From assembly GCF_020181035.1 (NCBI RefSeq), contig NZ_JAIQYY010000025.1, forward strand, positions 1-64,000: 64,000 nt of DNA. Reading direction: 5' to 3'. A program made the translations under genes and the position numbers. The stretch is from Streptomyces sp. CoH27. GTDB taxonomy: Bacteria; Actinomycetota; Actinomycetes; Streptomycetales; Streptomycetaceae. The notes under the pieces are model-generated. The model was given only the letters and a program-made list of their open reading frames with translations, ran no database searches and had not been told where the DNA came from. Positions 6,757 to 15,428 of this stretch are shown here, piece by piece; positions within the stretch are counted from its first letter, which is position 1, and each line of letters begins with the position of its first letter.

Positions 6757-9729
6757 TCAGTAGGCGGGCATCGTGCGCGGACCCAGGTCGTCACGGGCGG
6801 GCGGCGGTGCGAGCCGTACCGTGGCGCCGAGGACGCTGACGCCGTGCGGGGCGACGACGACCGGCTCCAGGGTGACCGCGACCACCTCCGGGTGATCGTC
6901 GACCAGCCGGGACACCCGCAGCAGCAGCTCCTCCAGCGCCGGGGTGTCGACGGGTGTGGAGCCGCGCCAGCCGAACAGCAGCGGGGCCGTGCGGATCGAC
7001 CGCACGAGCGACGTCGCCTCGCGGTCGGTGACCGGGACCAGCCGGTGCGCCATGTCGCCGAGCAGCTGGGAGGCGGCCCCGGCGAGCCCGAAGGACAGCA
7101 CGGCGCCGGCGGCGGGATCGATCACCGCGCGCACGACGGTGTCGACGCCCCTGGGCGCCATGCCCTGCACCACCGGCCGCAGATCCGCCGGCGTCCCGAA
7201 CAGCTCGGTCAACTCGGCGTACGCCCGGCGCAGTTGCTCCTCGTCCGCGAGATCGAGGCGTACGCCGCCCAGGTCCGCGCGGTGCCGCAGATGCGGGGCG
7301 GTGGCCTTGAGGGCGACCGGATAGCCGAGGGCGCGGGCGGCTTCGGCGGCGGCGTCGGGGGTGGGGGCGGGCAGGGCCTGGCGGACACGGATGCCGTACT
7401 TCCCGAGCAGCTCGCAGGTCTCGGCGGCGGGGATCGTGAGCCCTTCCCCGCGCGCGAGCAACTCCCCGATCAGCCGGGCGGCCCCCTTCTCGTCGATGTC
7501 GTCGTACTCCGGAACCTTCCCCGGATCGGCCGCCTCCCGCCGCCACTGCCCGTACTTCACGGCTTCGGCGAGGGCCCGGACCGCGCGTTCGGCGGCGGGG
7601 TAGGCAGGGATGAGGCGGGTGCCGTCGGGGGGTGGCACCGGCGCATCGCCCCGAACGGCGGGTTCCCTGCCGACCGCGTCCGCCATGGCGTGGGGCTCAC
7701 TGCCGCTCGCACGGACCGTGGGCGCCACCCCGGGGGGCGGCGGTACCGCCCCGGCGCCCGCCCCCGCGGTGGGCAGGTCTGCAGGGCGATGGGGGTCCCC
7801 CGGCTCGAAACGGTGGGCGTCGCCTGCCGTTCCGGGTGCCTTGTCGGCGGCCGCGGGTGCGGTACTGGCCGCAGCCGACAACGCCTGCGCGAGCCCCCCG
7901 AGCTCCACATGCACCACCAGCACCGGTTTGCCCGGAACGGCCGCCGCCGCGGACCGGAGCGCCTCCGCCAGCTCCGCATCCCCTGGCGAGCCCTCCCCGA
8001 TCGCCGGGATCGCCGTCACCACGACGGAGTCGACCGTGTCGTCGGCCAGCGCGGCGGACAGCGCCCGGTGGAAGTCCTCCGCCGTCGCCCGGGTCGTCAG
8101 GTCCACCGGCCGGGCCGGCCGCAGGCCCTCCGCGAGGCAGCGGTCGTACGCCAGCGCCCCCAGCGACTCGGAGTTGCCGAGGATCGCCACCCTCGGCCCG
8201 GCCGGCAGCGGCTGGCGGGCGAGCAGCAGGCCGGTGTCGACCAGTTCCGTGATCGTGTCGACCCGGAGCACCCCGGCCTGCCGCAGCAGCGCGGAGACGG
8301 TGGCGTGCGGCAGCCGGGTCGCGCGCACCGCGTGCCCCTGCGGCGCGGAACCGACCCCCTGCACCACGACGAGCGGCTTCGCCGCCGCCGTCCGCCGCGC
8401 GAGGCGGGTGAACTTGCGCGGGTTGCCGATGGATTCCAGGTACATGAGGGCGACGTCGGTCTCGGGGTCGTCGTACCAGTACTGCAGGACGTCGTTGCCG
8501 GAGACGTCCGCGCGGTTGCCGGCGGAGACGAACGTGGAGACGCCCGTGACCCCGGTGACCCCTCCCCCGCGCCGGTGCAGCCGGGACAGCAGGGCGATGC
8601 CGATGGCGCCCGACTGGGCGAACAGCCCGATGCGGCCGGGGCGGGGCATCTCGGGGGCGAGCGAGGCGTTCAGCCGGACGCCGGGGGCGGTGTTGATGAT
8701 GCCGAAGGCGTTGGGGCCGATGAGCCGCATGCCGTATGCGCGCGCGTGCCGCACGAGGGCCCGCTGCCGCTCCCGCCCTTCGGGCCCGCTCTCGGCATAT
8801 CCGGCGGACAGGACGACGAGCCCCTGCACGCCGTGCTCACCGCACTCGGCGACCACGGCGGGCACGTGATCGGCCGGTACGGCGATCACGGCGAGGTCGA
8901 CCGGGCCGTCGATCTCCCGCACCGAGCGGTGCGCGGGCACCCCGTCGACCTCCTTGAGGTCCTCGGGGAAGGCCCGGTTCACGGCGTGCAGCCGGCCGCC
9001 GTAGCCACCGTCCCTGATGTTGTCGAGGACGCTGCGGCCGACTCCCCCGGGAGCGCGGCCGACACCGATGACCGCCACCGAACCGGGCGCGAGCAGCCGC
9101 CGTACCGAGCGGGCCTCGGCGCGCTGCTCCCGCGCGCGCTGCACGGCGAGCGAGCGGTCGGTGGGTTCGAGGTCGAACTCCAGGCGGACGACGCCGTCCT
9201 CGAAGCTGCGCTTCTGGGTGTACCCGGCGTCCGTGAACACCTTGATCATCTTGGTGTTGGCGGGCAGCACCTCGGCGGCGAAGCGGCGGATGCCGCGCTC
9301 GCGCGCGACGGCCGCGACATGCTCCAGCAGGGCGGAGGCGACCCCGCGGCCCTGGTGCGCGTCCTGCACCAGGAAGGCGACCTCGGCCTCGTCCGCAGGC
9401 GCGGAGGCGGGCAGACCGTCGGCGCCGATGCGGTCATAGCGTACGGTGGCGATGAACTCGCCGCCGATGGTGGCCGCGAGTCCCACCCGGTCCACAAAGT
9501 CGTGGTGCGTGAAGCGGTGGACGTCCTTGGCGGACAGTCGTGGGTACGGCGCGAAGAAGCGGTAGTACTTCGACTCGTCCGAGACCTGCTCGTAGAAGCT
9601 GACCAGGCGGTCGGCGTCATCAACGGTGATGGGCCGGATGCGCGCGGTACCCCCGTCGCGCAGCACCACGTCCGCCTCCCAGTGGGCGGGGTACTCGTGC
9701 CGGTCCTGCCGGCCCGCCGAGGTCTGCAT
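6757..9729 (-). CDS. GNAT acetyltransferase fused to ADP-forming acyl-CoA synthetase (Pat-type protein acetyltransferase)
   Basis: A protein of about 990 residues. The N-terminal GNAT domain (about 15-185) contains VQDAHQGRGVASALL, the acetyl-CoA loop. Next come a CoA-binding Rossmann domain (about 220-330), succinyl-CoA-ligase-like domains (about 350-600) and a C-terminal ATP-grasp domain (about 710-985). Residues of about 610-700 are a Pro/Ala/Gly-rich linker. In S. lividans a protein with the GNAT at the N-terminus (SlPatA) acetylates acyl-CoA synthetases to switch them off, and I infer a similar role here. The start at ATG 9729 is preferred; ATG 9759 is possible. It heads the leftward operon reaching the phosphodiesterase. 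Confidence 0.9.
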   Translation of the reverse strand: MQTSAGRQDRHEYPAHWEADVVLRDGGTARIRPITVDDADRLVSFYEQVSDESKYYRFFAPYPRLSAKDVHRFTHHDFVDRVGLAATIGGEFIATVRYDRIGADGLPASAPADEAEVAFLVQDAHQGRGVASALLEHVAAVARERGIRRFAAEVLPANTKMIKVFTDAGYTQKRSFEDGVVRLEFDLEPTDRSLAVQRAREQRAEARSVRRLLAPGSVAVIGVGRAPGGVGRSVLDNIRDGGYGGRLHAVNRAFPEDLKEVDGVPAHRSVREIDGPVDLAVIAVPADHVPAVVAECGEHGVQGLVVLSAGYAESGPEGRERQRALVRHARAYGMRLIGPNAFGIINTAPGVRLNASLAPEMPRPGRIGLFAQSGAIGIALLSRLHRRGGGVTGVTGVSTFVSAGNRADVSGNDVLQYWYDDPETDVALMYLESIGNPRKFTRLARRTAAAKPLVVVQGVGSAPQGHAVRATRLPHATVSALLRQAGVLRVDTITELVDTGLLLARQPLPAGPRVAILGNSESLGALAYDRCLAEGLRPARPVDLTTRATAEDFHRALSAALADDTVDSVVVTAIPAIGEGSPGDAELAEALRSAAAAVPGKPVLVVHVELGGLAQALSAAASTAPAAADKAPGTAGDAHRFEPGDPHRPADLPTAGAGAGAVPPPPGVAPTVRASGSEPHAMADAVGREPAVRGDAPVPPPDGTRLIPAYPAAERAVRALAEAVKYGQWRREAADPGKVPEYDDIDEKGAARLIGELLARGEGLTIPAAETCELLGKYGIRVRQALPAPTPDAAAEAARALGYPVALKATAPHLRHRADLGGVRLDLADEEQLRRAYAELTELFGTPADLRPVVQGMAPRGVDTVVRAVIDPAAGAVLSFGLAGAASQLLGDMAHRLVPVTDREATSLVRSIRTAPLLFGWRGSTPVDTPALEELLLRVSRLVDDHPEVVAVTLEPVVVAPHGVSVLGATVRLAPPPARDDLGPRTMPAY

Positions 9730-9907
9730 GGGCCCCAGAGTACGGCTCGCGTCCGACAACGGCGCGAGGCAGTCTGTGGAGGACGAAAACCCGGACCGAG
9801 GCCGCGGTCCGACGACACGCCAGGGGCGGACGGACGTCCGCTCCAGGCATGCTTCACGATATGGGAAACTGGTCTAGACAACCCTGAACACCGAAGGGCA
9901 GCAACAC

Positions 9908-10189
9908 ATGGCTGAGCGCCGCGTCAACGTCGGCTGGGCCGAGGGCCTCCACGCCCGCCCCGCCTCCATCTTCGTCCGAGCCGCCACGGCCGCAGGCGTC
10001 CCGGTGACGATCGCCAAGGCTGACGGCACCCCCGTCAACGCGGCCTCCATGCTGGCCGTCCTCGGCCTCGGCGCCCAGGGGGGCGAGGAGATCGTCCTCG
10101 CCTCCGACGCCGAGGGCGCGGACATCGCCCTGGACCGGCTGGCCAAGCTGGTCGCCGAGGGTCTGGAAGAACTGCCCGAGACGGTCTGA
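9908..10189 (+). CDS. ptsH: Phosphocarrier protein HPr of the PTS
   Basis: A 93-residue HPr. The phosphorylated His15 lies in GLHARPAS (13-20), and the equivalent of regulatory Ser46 is Ser47 in NAASMLAVLGLG. HPr carries phosphate from enzyme I to sugar-specific EIIA domains in the cytoplasm. It starts at ATG 9908 after GAAGGGCAG. It stands alone, between the acetyltransferase gene (divergent) and a GntR regulator (convergent), and ends in a strong hairpin. In S. coelicolor ptsH is likewise separate from ptsI. Confidence 0.96.
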   Translation: MAERRVNVGWAEGLHARPASIFVRAATAAGVPVTIAKADGTPVNAASMLAVLGLGAQGGEEIVLASDAEGADIALDRLAKLVAEGLEELPETV

Positions 10190-10207
10190 CCGCCCACGCG
10201 CAGAACC

Positions 10208-10246
10208 GCGAAGCCGCGTCACCCTTTCCGGGCGGCGCGGCTTCGC
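10208..10246. terminator. Hairpin terminator between ptsH and the GntR gene
   Basis: A perfect 11-bp stem GCGAAGCCGCG / CGCGGCTTCGC with a 17-base loop starts 18 bp after the ptsH stop. No long T-run follows, as usual in Streptomyces. It probably serves ptsH. Confidence 0.8.
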
Positions 10247-10360
10247 CGTTTCCCGGGCGGCACAGCTCGGCCACCTTTAGGGAATACGCGGGCACACCAG
10301 TAATTCAGGCAGCAGAAATACACCGCGCCGAATTACTCTTCTTTGTATACGGCGCGCGTG

Positions 10361-11047
10361 TTAATGCCGCGGGCCCGACGTGTTTACGACGTGTTGCGAA
10401 GTCCTCACACGCTCACCGGCACCGGAAAAACGCAGCCGGTGCGCGGCCGTCGTGCGCTCGCCATGCAGCGCCGTGAGCGCCCGCGCGCGCTCGCCGTCGC
10501 CGCGCGCCACCGCGTCCACGATCGCGCCGTGCTCCGCCCAGGAATCGGCCGGACTGGGCGGCGCCTCCACCGTGTACATCCAGGCGATCTTGTGCCGCAG
10601 CTGGGTCAGCATGGAGGTCAGCGACGGGCTGCCGCAGGCCTGGGCGAGCGTCTCGTGGAACCAGCCGCCCAGCGAGCGCAGATCCTCGCTGCTGCCCCGC
10701 CTGGCCCGCTCCTGCCCCAGCCTCACCAGGCCACGCAGCACCTTGAGATGCGCCTCCGTGCGCCGCTGGGCGGCCCGGGCGGCCCCGAGCGGCTCCAGGA
10801 GCATGCGCATCTCCAGCAGGTCGGCGGCCTCCTGCTCGGTCGGCTCGGCCACGCACGCGCCCGCGTGCCGGCGCGTCACCACGAAGCCCTCCGCCTCCAG
10901 AGTGCGCAGCGCCTCGCGGACGGGGACGCGCGAGACGCCGTAACGACGCGCCAGGACTTCCTCGGTCAGCCGGCTGCCGCGCTCGTAGACACCGGCGACG
11001 ATGTCGTCCCGGATCGCCGTGCATACCGAGTGCGCCGGAATACGCAT
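10361..11047 (-). CDS. GntR family regulator, FadR/FCD subfamily
   Basis: A 228-residue regulator. The winged helix at about residues 8-68 contains RYGVSRVPVREALRTLEAEGFV, the GntR recognition region, and the all-helical FCD domain (about 80-215) contains a metal/ligand-type pattern ending with HGAIVDAVARGD. The start chosen is ATG 11047 (MRIPAHSVCTAIRDDI), where family similarity begins. It is convergent with ptsH. Ligand and targets are unknown; neighbourhood with ptsH hints at carbon metabolism, but that is inference. Confidence 0.9.
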   Translation of the reverse strand: MRIPAHSVCTAIRDDIVAGVYERGSRLTEEVLARRYGVSRVPVREALRTLEAEGFVVTRRHAGACVAEPTEQEAADLLEMRMLLEPLGAARAAQRRTEAHLKVLRGLVRLGQERARRGSSEDLRSLGGWFHETLAQACGSPSLTSMLTQLRHKIAWMYTVEAPPSPADSWAEHGAIVDAVARGDGERARALTALHGERTTAAHRLRFSGAGERVRTSQHVVNTSGPRH

Positions 11048-11184
11048 GACCGACCTCCGCCTTAATCCCCGTGAAACGTCGACGATGGACGTGTGTTCCG
11101 TGACTCTATTCCAATGAGCCGGAATTTCCGACGGCGGGCCGGAATCCATGGAGGTTTTTTGGACAGACCCCCGGCGGACAGCGT

Positions 11185-11221
11185 GAAAAACGGCGAAAGC
11201 CCCGGCTCGGTGAGCCGGGGC
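11185..11221 (-). terminator. Rho-independent terminator of the M23 peptidase gene
   Basis: A perfect 10-bp stem GCCCCGGCTC / GAGCCGGGGC with a three-base loop, followed on the reverse strand by TTTCGCCGTTTTTC. It lies 24 bp after the peptidase stop. Confidence 0.85.
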
Positions 11222-11244
11222 CGCGGATGCCGTGCGGGGATGGG

Positions 11245-11985
11245 TCAGACGTTCACGCCGTGCTTGCGGAGATAGGCGACGGGGTCGACGTCCGAGCCGT
11301 AGTCGGGGGTGGCCCGGGCCTCGAAGTGGAGGTGCGGCCCGGTGACGTTGCCGGTCGCGCCGGACAGGCCGATCTGCTGGCCCGGGGTGACCTCCTGGCC
11401 CACCGTGACCCCGATGGACGACAGGTGGCCGTACTGGGTGTACATGCCATCGGCCATCCGGATCACGATCTGGTTGCCGTACGCGCCGCCCCAGCCGGTG
11501 GAGACGACTGTGCCGGAACCGACCGCGTGGACGGGCGTGCCGCTGGCCGCGTGGAAGTCGATGCCGGTGTGCGAACCGGAGGACCACAGGGAGCTGCCGG
11601 CCTTGTAGCCCGTGGAGACGTACGAGTCGGTGATCGGGGCGACGAAGCGGTTCAGCCGCTCGCGCTCGGCCTCGCGGGCGGCGCGGGCCTTGGCCTCGCG
11701 GATCTCCTGCGCCCGCTCGGCCGCGGCCTGCTCGGCCGCCTTATGCTCGGCGGCCCGCTGCTGGGCGGCGGCCTGCGCGTCGATGTTCGCGGCGATGTCG
11801 TCGCCCACGGTGATCACCGGGGTAAGGCCGGTCTGCTCGGGGGAGTTCTGGGCGGCGAACGCCGGGGCGGCCGCGAGGGTGCCGACGACTCCGGTGGTGA
11901 GGGCCGCGATACCGGCCGCCTGAGCGGTGGTGCGCTTGACCCGGCCGGGCTTGCGATGCTTCCCGGAGGCGCACATGAACGCCAT
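11245..11985 (-). CDS. Secreted M23 (lysostaphin-type) peptidoglycan endopeptidase
   Basis: A 246-residue exported cell-wall hydrolase. The signal peptide runs to about residue 44 (APAFA), an Ala/Glu-rich coiled coil spans about 66-112, and the M23 domain covers about 125-240. Zinc ligands are H139 and D143 in SHTGIDF and H220 in HLHF. It cleaves peptide cross-links in peptidoglycan, probably during growth, germination or sporulation. Its long leader carries a c-di-AMP riboswitch, as known for other Streptomyces muralytic genes, so expression should fall when c-di-AMP is high. Confidence 0.93.
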   Translation of the reverse strand: MAFMCASGKHRKPGRVKRTTAQAAGIAALTTGVVGTLAAAPAFAAQNSPEQTGLTPVITVGDDIAANIDAQAAAQQRAAEHKAAEQAAAERAQEIREAKARAAREAERERLNRFVAPITDSYVSTGYKAGSSLWSSGSHTGIDFHAASGTPVHAVGSGTVVSTGWGGAYGNQIVIRMADGMYTQYGHLSSIGVTVGQEVTPGQQIGLSGATGNVTGPHLHFEARATPDYGSDVDPVAYLRKHGVNV

Positions 11986-12004
11986 GAAGTGGCTGGTCCT
12001 TTCC

Positions 12005-12160
12005 TTCCCTCTCGCCTGCCGGGTTAGCTGACGGGTTCGGAGCAGGAAGGTCTCCTACGGCCCCCCACGCACGCGTGGGCGATCCGATTCACCCCAAGGG
12101 ACCTGGGTCCCCGGCTCCCCTGGCTCGCGCCGTACGGGGACTCGGCGATGGCTGTCCGGT
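12005..12160 (-). promoter_or_regulatory. Cyclic di-AMP riboswitch (ydaO-yuaA type)
   Basis: Reading the reverse strand, the leader of the M23 gene contains the family hallmarks in order: GAGTCCCCGTACGGCG, CCAGGGGAGCCGGGGACCCA, TTGGGGTGAATCGG, then GAACCCGTCAGCTAACCCGG and CAGGCGAGAGGGAAGGAAA. These match the conserved core of the ydaO class, which binds c-di-AMP and turns off cell-wall hydrolase genes in Streptomyces. The limits given are approximate. The gene starts about 20 bases downstream. Confidence 0.9.
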
Positions 12161-12320
12161 GCCGCGGGTGCGGCGCACTGCCTGACGAACAGCCCGGACG
12201 ACGCTAGGCGGGCCCGTCGGTGATCCCCAAACGGATCCGGGGTTTTGTAGCGCATCCCACAGGGCAGACAGGCAACCTCCGCCCCAAATCGGGCATCTGA
12301 GGAGGGACGTGGAACAGCAA

Positions 12321-12354
12321 GGGGCCCTGACGGCCCGTAAGCCGTCAGGGCCCC
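12321..12354 (-). terminator. Hairpin terminator of the M16 peptidase operon
   Basis: A perfect 14-bp stem GGGGCCCTGACGGC / GCCGTCAGGGCCCC with a six-base loop, 15 bp after the stop of the second M16 gene. It also separates that operon from the riboswitch leader downstream. Confidence 0.88.
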
Positions 12355-12369
12355 ACGCACGCACGTGCG

Positions 12370-13758
12370 TTACTCGGCCGCCACCACGGTGACGTCGCCG
12401 ATGCCGAGCGCCTCCACCGGCGCCTTGATCTGGGCGGCGTCACCGACGAGGACGGTCACCAGGCGGTCCACCGGGAAGGCGTTCACGACGGCCGCCGTGG
12501 CCTCCACCGTGCCCGTCGCGGCCAGCTGCTGGTACAGCGTCGCCTGGAAGTCGTCGGGCAGGTGCTGCTCGACCTGGTCGGCGAGCGTGCTCGCGACGGC
12601 CGCCGCCGTCTCGTACTTCAGCGGCGCCACCCCGACGAGGTTCTGCACGGCCACGTCCCGCTCGGCGTCGGTCAGGCCGTCCGCCGCGAGGGTGCGCAGC
12701 ACCTTCCACAGGTCCTCCAGCGCGGGACCGGTGTTCGGCGTGTCCACCGAGCCGCTGATGGCGAGCATCGAGACGCCCGTGCCGTCCGCGGCGGAGCGCA
12801 GGACCTGGCCGAACGCGCGCACACCGTAGGTGTAGCCCTTCTCCTCGCGCAGGACGCGGTCCAGGCGGGAGGTGAGGGTGCCGCCGAGGCAGTAGGTGCC
12901 GAGTACCTGGGCGGGCCACACGCGGTCGTGTCGGTCGGGGCCGACGCGGCCGATGAGCAGCTGCGTCTGGACGGCGCCGGGCCGGTCCACGATGACCACG
13001 CGCCCGGTGTCGTCGGCGCTCACCGACGGCACCGTACGGGCCGCGCCCGGGGTGCCCGTCCAGGCGCCCAGGGTCTCGCCGAGCAGGGCGTCCAGGTCGA
13101 CGCCGGTCAGGTCGCCGACCACGACCGCGGTGGCCGTGGCGGGGCGGACATGACGGTCGTAGAAGGCGCGTACGGCAGCCGCGTCGATCTTCTCGACCGT
13201 GTCCTCGGTGCCCTGGCGCGGGCGCGACATGCGCGAGCTCGCCGGGAACAGCTCCTTGGAGAGCTCCTTGGCGGCCCGGCGGGAGGGGTTGGCCAGCTCG
13301 TGCGGGATCTCGTCCAGGCGGTTGCGGACCAGCCGCTCGACCTCGCTCTCGGCGAACGCGGGCGCGCGCAGGGCGTCGGCGAGCAGGCCGAGGCCCTTGG
13401 CCAGCCGGGAGGCGGGCACCTCCAGGCTGAGCCGGACGCCCGGGTGGTCGGCGTGCGCGTCGAGCGTGGCGCCCGCGCGCTCCAGCTCGGCGGCGAACTC
13501 CTCGGCGGAGTGCTTGTCGGTGCCCTCGGAGAAGGCCCGCGCCATGATCGTGCCGACGCCGTCCAGGCCGGCCGGCTCGGCGTCCAGGGGCGCGTCCAGC
13601 AGCACCTCGACGGCGACGACCTGCTGACCGGGGCGGTGGCAGCGCAGCACCGTCAGGCCGTTGTCCAGCGCTCCGCGCTCGGGGGCCGGGAACGCCCAAG
13701 GCTTGGCGTCGCCGGGCTGGGGCTGGGGGTGGAAGTCCATGGTGGCGAGCTCGGTCAC
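12370..13758 (-). CDS. M16 family peptidase-like protein, non-catalytic partner
   Basis: A 462-residue protein with the two-domain M16 fold. The position of the zinc motif HxxEH is replaced (MARAFSEGTDKHSAEEFAAEL), so it cannot bind catalytic zinc. It retains the C-terminal binding motif region REEKGYTYGVRAF typical of M16 partners. It starts at GTG 13758, overlapping the upstream stop (GTGA), with ATG 13740 as an alternative. By analogy with mitochondrial processing peptidase and bacterial M16 pairs, it probably forms a heterodimer with the catalytic protein encoded just upstream. It has no signal peptide. Confidence 0.88.
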   Translation of the reverse strand: MTELATMDFHPQPQPGDAKPWAFPAPERGALDNGLTVLRCHRPGQQVVAVEVLLDAPLDAEPAGLDGVGTIMARAFSEGTDKHSAEEFAAELERAGATLDAHADHPGVRLSLEVPASRLAKGLGLLADALRAPAFAESEVERLVRNRLDEIPHELANPSRRAAKELSKELFPASSRMSRPRQGTEDTVEKIDAAAVRAFYDRHVRPATATAVVVGDLTGVDLDALLGETLGAWTGTPGAARTVPSVSADDTGRVVIVDRPGAVQTQLLIGRVGPDRHDRVWPAQVLGTYCLGGTLTSRLDRVLREEKGYTYGVRAFGQVLRSAADGTGVSMLAISGSVDTPNTGPALEDLWKVLRTLAADGLTDAERDVAVQNLVGVAPLKYETAAAVASTLADQVEQHLPDDFQATLYQQLAATGTVEATAAVVNAFPVDRLVTVLVGDAAQIKAPVEALGIGDVTVVAAE

Positions 13759-15158
13759 TTGGCCGTCTCCTCGTTCTCGTTGCCGGCCTCTACGGTCGCT
13801 TCCTGCTCCGGGTCCTCGCCGCGCCCCGCTTCCTCGGTGTGCTCGGCGGACTCGGCGGACAGTGGCTCGTAGACGAGGACCGCGCGGTTGTCGGGGCGCA
13901 GGCGGGCCTTGGCGACCTCCTGGACCTCCTCCGGGGTGATCTCCAGGACGCGCTTGACGGCGGTGAGGGCGAGCTGCGGGTCGCCGAACAGGACGGCGAA
14001 CCGGCACAGTTCGTCGGCGCGGCCGGCGACCGTGCCCAGCCGGTCCAGCCACTCGCGCTCCAACTGGGCCTGGGCGCGCTCCATTTCCTCCGGCGTGGGG
14101 CCCTGCTCGGCGAACCGGGCCAGCTCCTCGTCGATGGCGGCCTCGATGACCGGCACCTCGACATCCCCGGAGGTCTTCACGTCCAGCCAGCCCATCGAGG
14201 GGGCGCCGGCGAGGCGCAGCAGACCGAAGCCGGCCGCGACGGCCGTACGGTCGCGGCGCACCAGCCGGTTGTACAGCCGGGAGGACTCGCCGCCGCCGAG
14301 GACGGTCAGGGCGAGGTCGGCCGCATCGCACGCGCGCGTGCCGTCGTGCGGGAGCCGGTAGGCGGCCATCAGGGCGCGCGCCGGGACCTCCTCGACGACG
14401 ACCTCACGCTTCTGCTCGCCGATGACCTCCGGCAGGGTGCCGTCGCGGGGGGCGGGCTTGCCGTCGTGCGCGGGGATCGAGCCGAAGTACTTCTCGACCC
14501 AGGCGAGGGTCTGCTTCGGGTCGATGTCGCCGACCACCGAGAGCACGGCGTTGTTCGGCGCGTAGTAGGTGCGGAAGAACTGGCGGGCGTCCTCCAGGGT
14601 GGCCGCGTCCAGGTCCGCCATCGAGCCGATCGGCGTGTGGTGGTAGGGGTGGCCCTCCGGGTACGAGAGCGCGGTCAGCTTCTCGAAGGCGGTGCCGTAG
14701 GGGACGTTGTCGTAGCGCTGACGGCGCTCGTTCTTGACGACGTCCCGCTGGTTCTCCATGGACTCGTCGTCCAGGGCGGCCAGCAGCGAGCCCATGCGGT
14801 CGGCCTCCAGCCAGAGCGCCAGCTCCAGCTGGTGGGCGGGCATGGTCTCGAAGTAGTTGGTGCGCTCGAAGCTGGTGGTGCCGTTGAGCGAGCCGCCGGC
14901 GCCCTGCACCAGCTCGAAGTGACCGTTGCCCTTCACCTGTCCCGAGCCCTGGAACATCAAGTGCTCGAAAAGGTGAGCCAGGCCGGTACGCCCCTTGACT
15001 TCGTGGCGGGAGCCGACGTCGTACCAGAGGCAGACCGCCGCCACCGGGGTCAGGTGATCCTCGGAGAGCACCACGCGCAGACCGTTGGCCAGGCGGTGCT
15101 CGGTCGCTGTCAGGCCCCCGGAGCCTGCCTCGGCTGTGGTCGTGTGACCCATGGGCAT
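13755..15158 (-). CDS. M16 family zinc metallopeptidase (catalytic subunit)
   Basis: A 467-residue zinc protease with the inverted motif HLFEH (in GLAHLFEHLMFQG) and a downstream Glu region, so it should be active on unfolded peptides in the cytoplasm. ATG 15158 is chosen because GAAGGGA lies six bases upstream; family similarity begins at about LTATEHRLANGLRVVL. The C-terminus is acidic and Glu/Ala-rich. It overlaps the inactive partner by GTGA, and the pair is divergent from parC. Confidence 0.92.
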   Translation of the reverse strand: MPMGHTTTAEAGSGGLTATEHRLANGLRVVLSEDHLTPVAAVCLWYDVGSRHEVKGRTGLAHLFEHLMFQGSGQVKGNGHFELVQGAGGSLNGTTSFERTNYFETMPAHQLELALWLEADRMGSLLAALDDESMENQRDVVKNERRQRYDNVPYGTAFEKLTALSYPEGHPYHHTPIGSMADLDAATLEDARQFFRTYYAPNNAVLSVVGDIDPKQTLAWVEKYFGSIPAHDGKPAPRDGTLPEVIGEQKREVVVEEVPARALMAAYRLPHDGTRACDAADLALTVLGGGESSRLYNRLVRRDRTAVAAGFGLLRLAGAPSMGWLDVKTSGDVEVPVIEAAIDEELARFAEQGPTPEEMERAQAQLEREWLDRLGTVAGRADELCRFAVLFGDPQLALTAVKRVLEITPEEVQEVAKARLRPDNRAVLVYEPLSAESAEHTEEAGRGEDPEQEATVEAGNENEETAK

Positions 15159-15428
15159 GTACGTCCCTTCGCATGGGGGATGCGGTGGTGCACACCGCGG
15201 TTTTCCTGCCGTTCCTGCCACTGTATGCAAAGCGTGCGGGACCTCGGCGAAGTTCCCGCGAGGCGTACGCCGACAGCGATCGCGCGGCCCGCGTCCGGCC
15301 CTGCCAGGGATGCCGTTCCGGCACCGTGCGCGACCGTGTGCACCGGGTCGCGGCACGGGTTGTCGGTGCCTCGGTCCACAATGGTCGGCGTCAGATCAGT
15401 CAATCGCTTCAGCAAGGAGCCGGCAGCG

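Noticed and set aside
6844..9915. Very long open frame on the plus strand opposite the acetyltransferase/synthetase gene
   Set aside because: It is antisense to a clear gene, its composition reflects GC-rich third positions, and it matches no family.
13839..15428. Upstream extension of parC in the same frame
   Set aside because: It runs antisense through the M16 peptidase genes; the strong AAGGAG and conserved MARRSTKT start at 15429 define the real gene.
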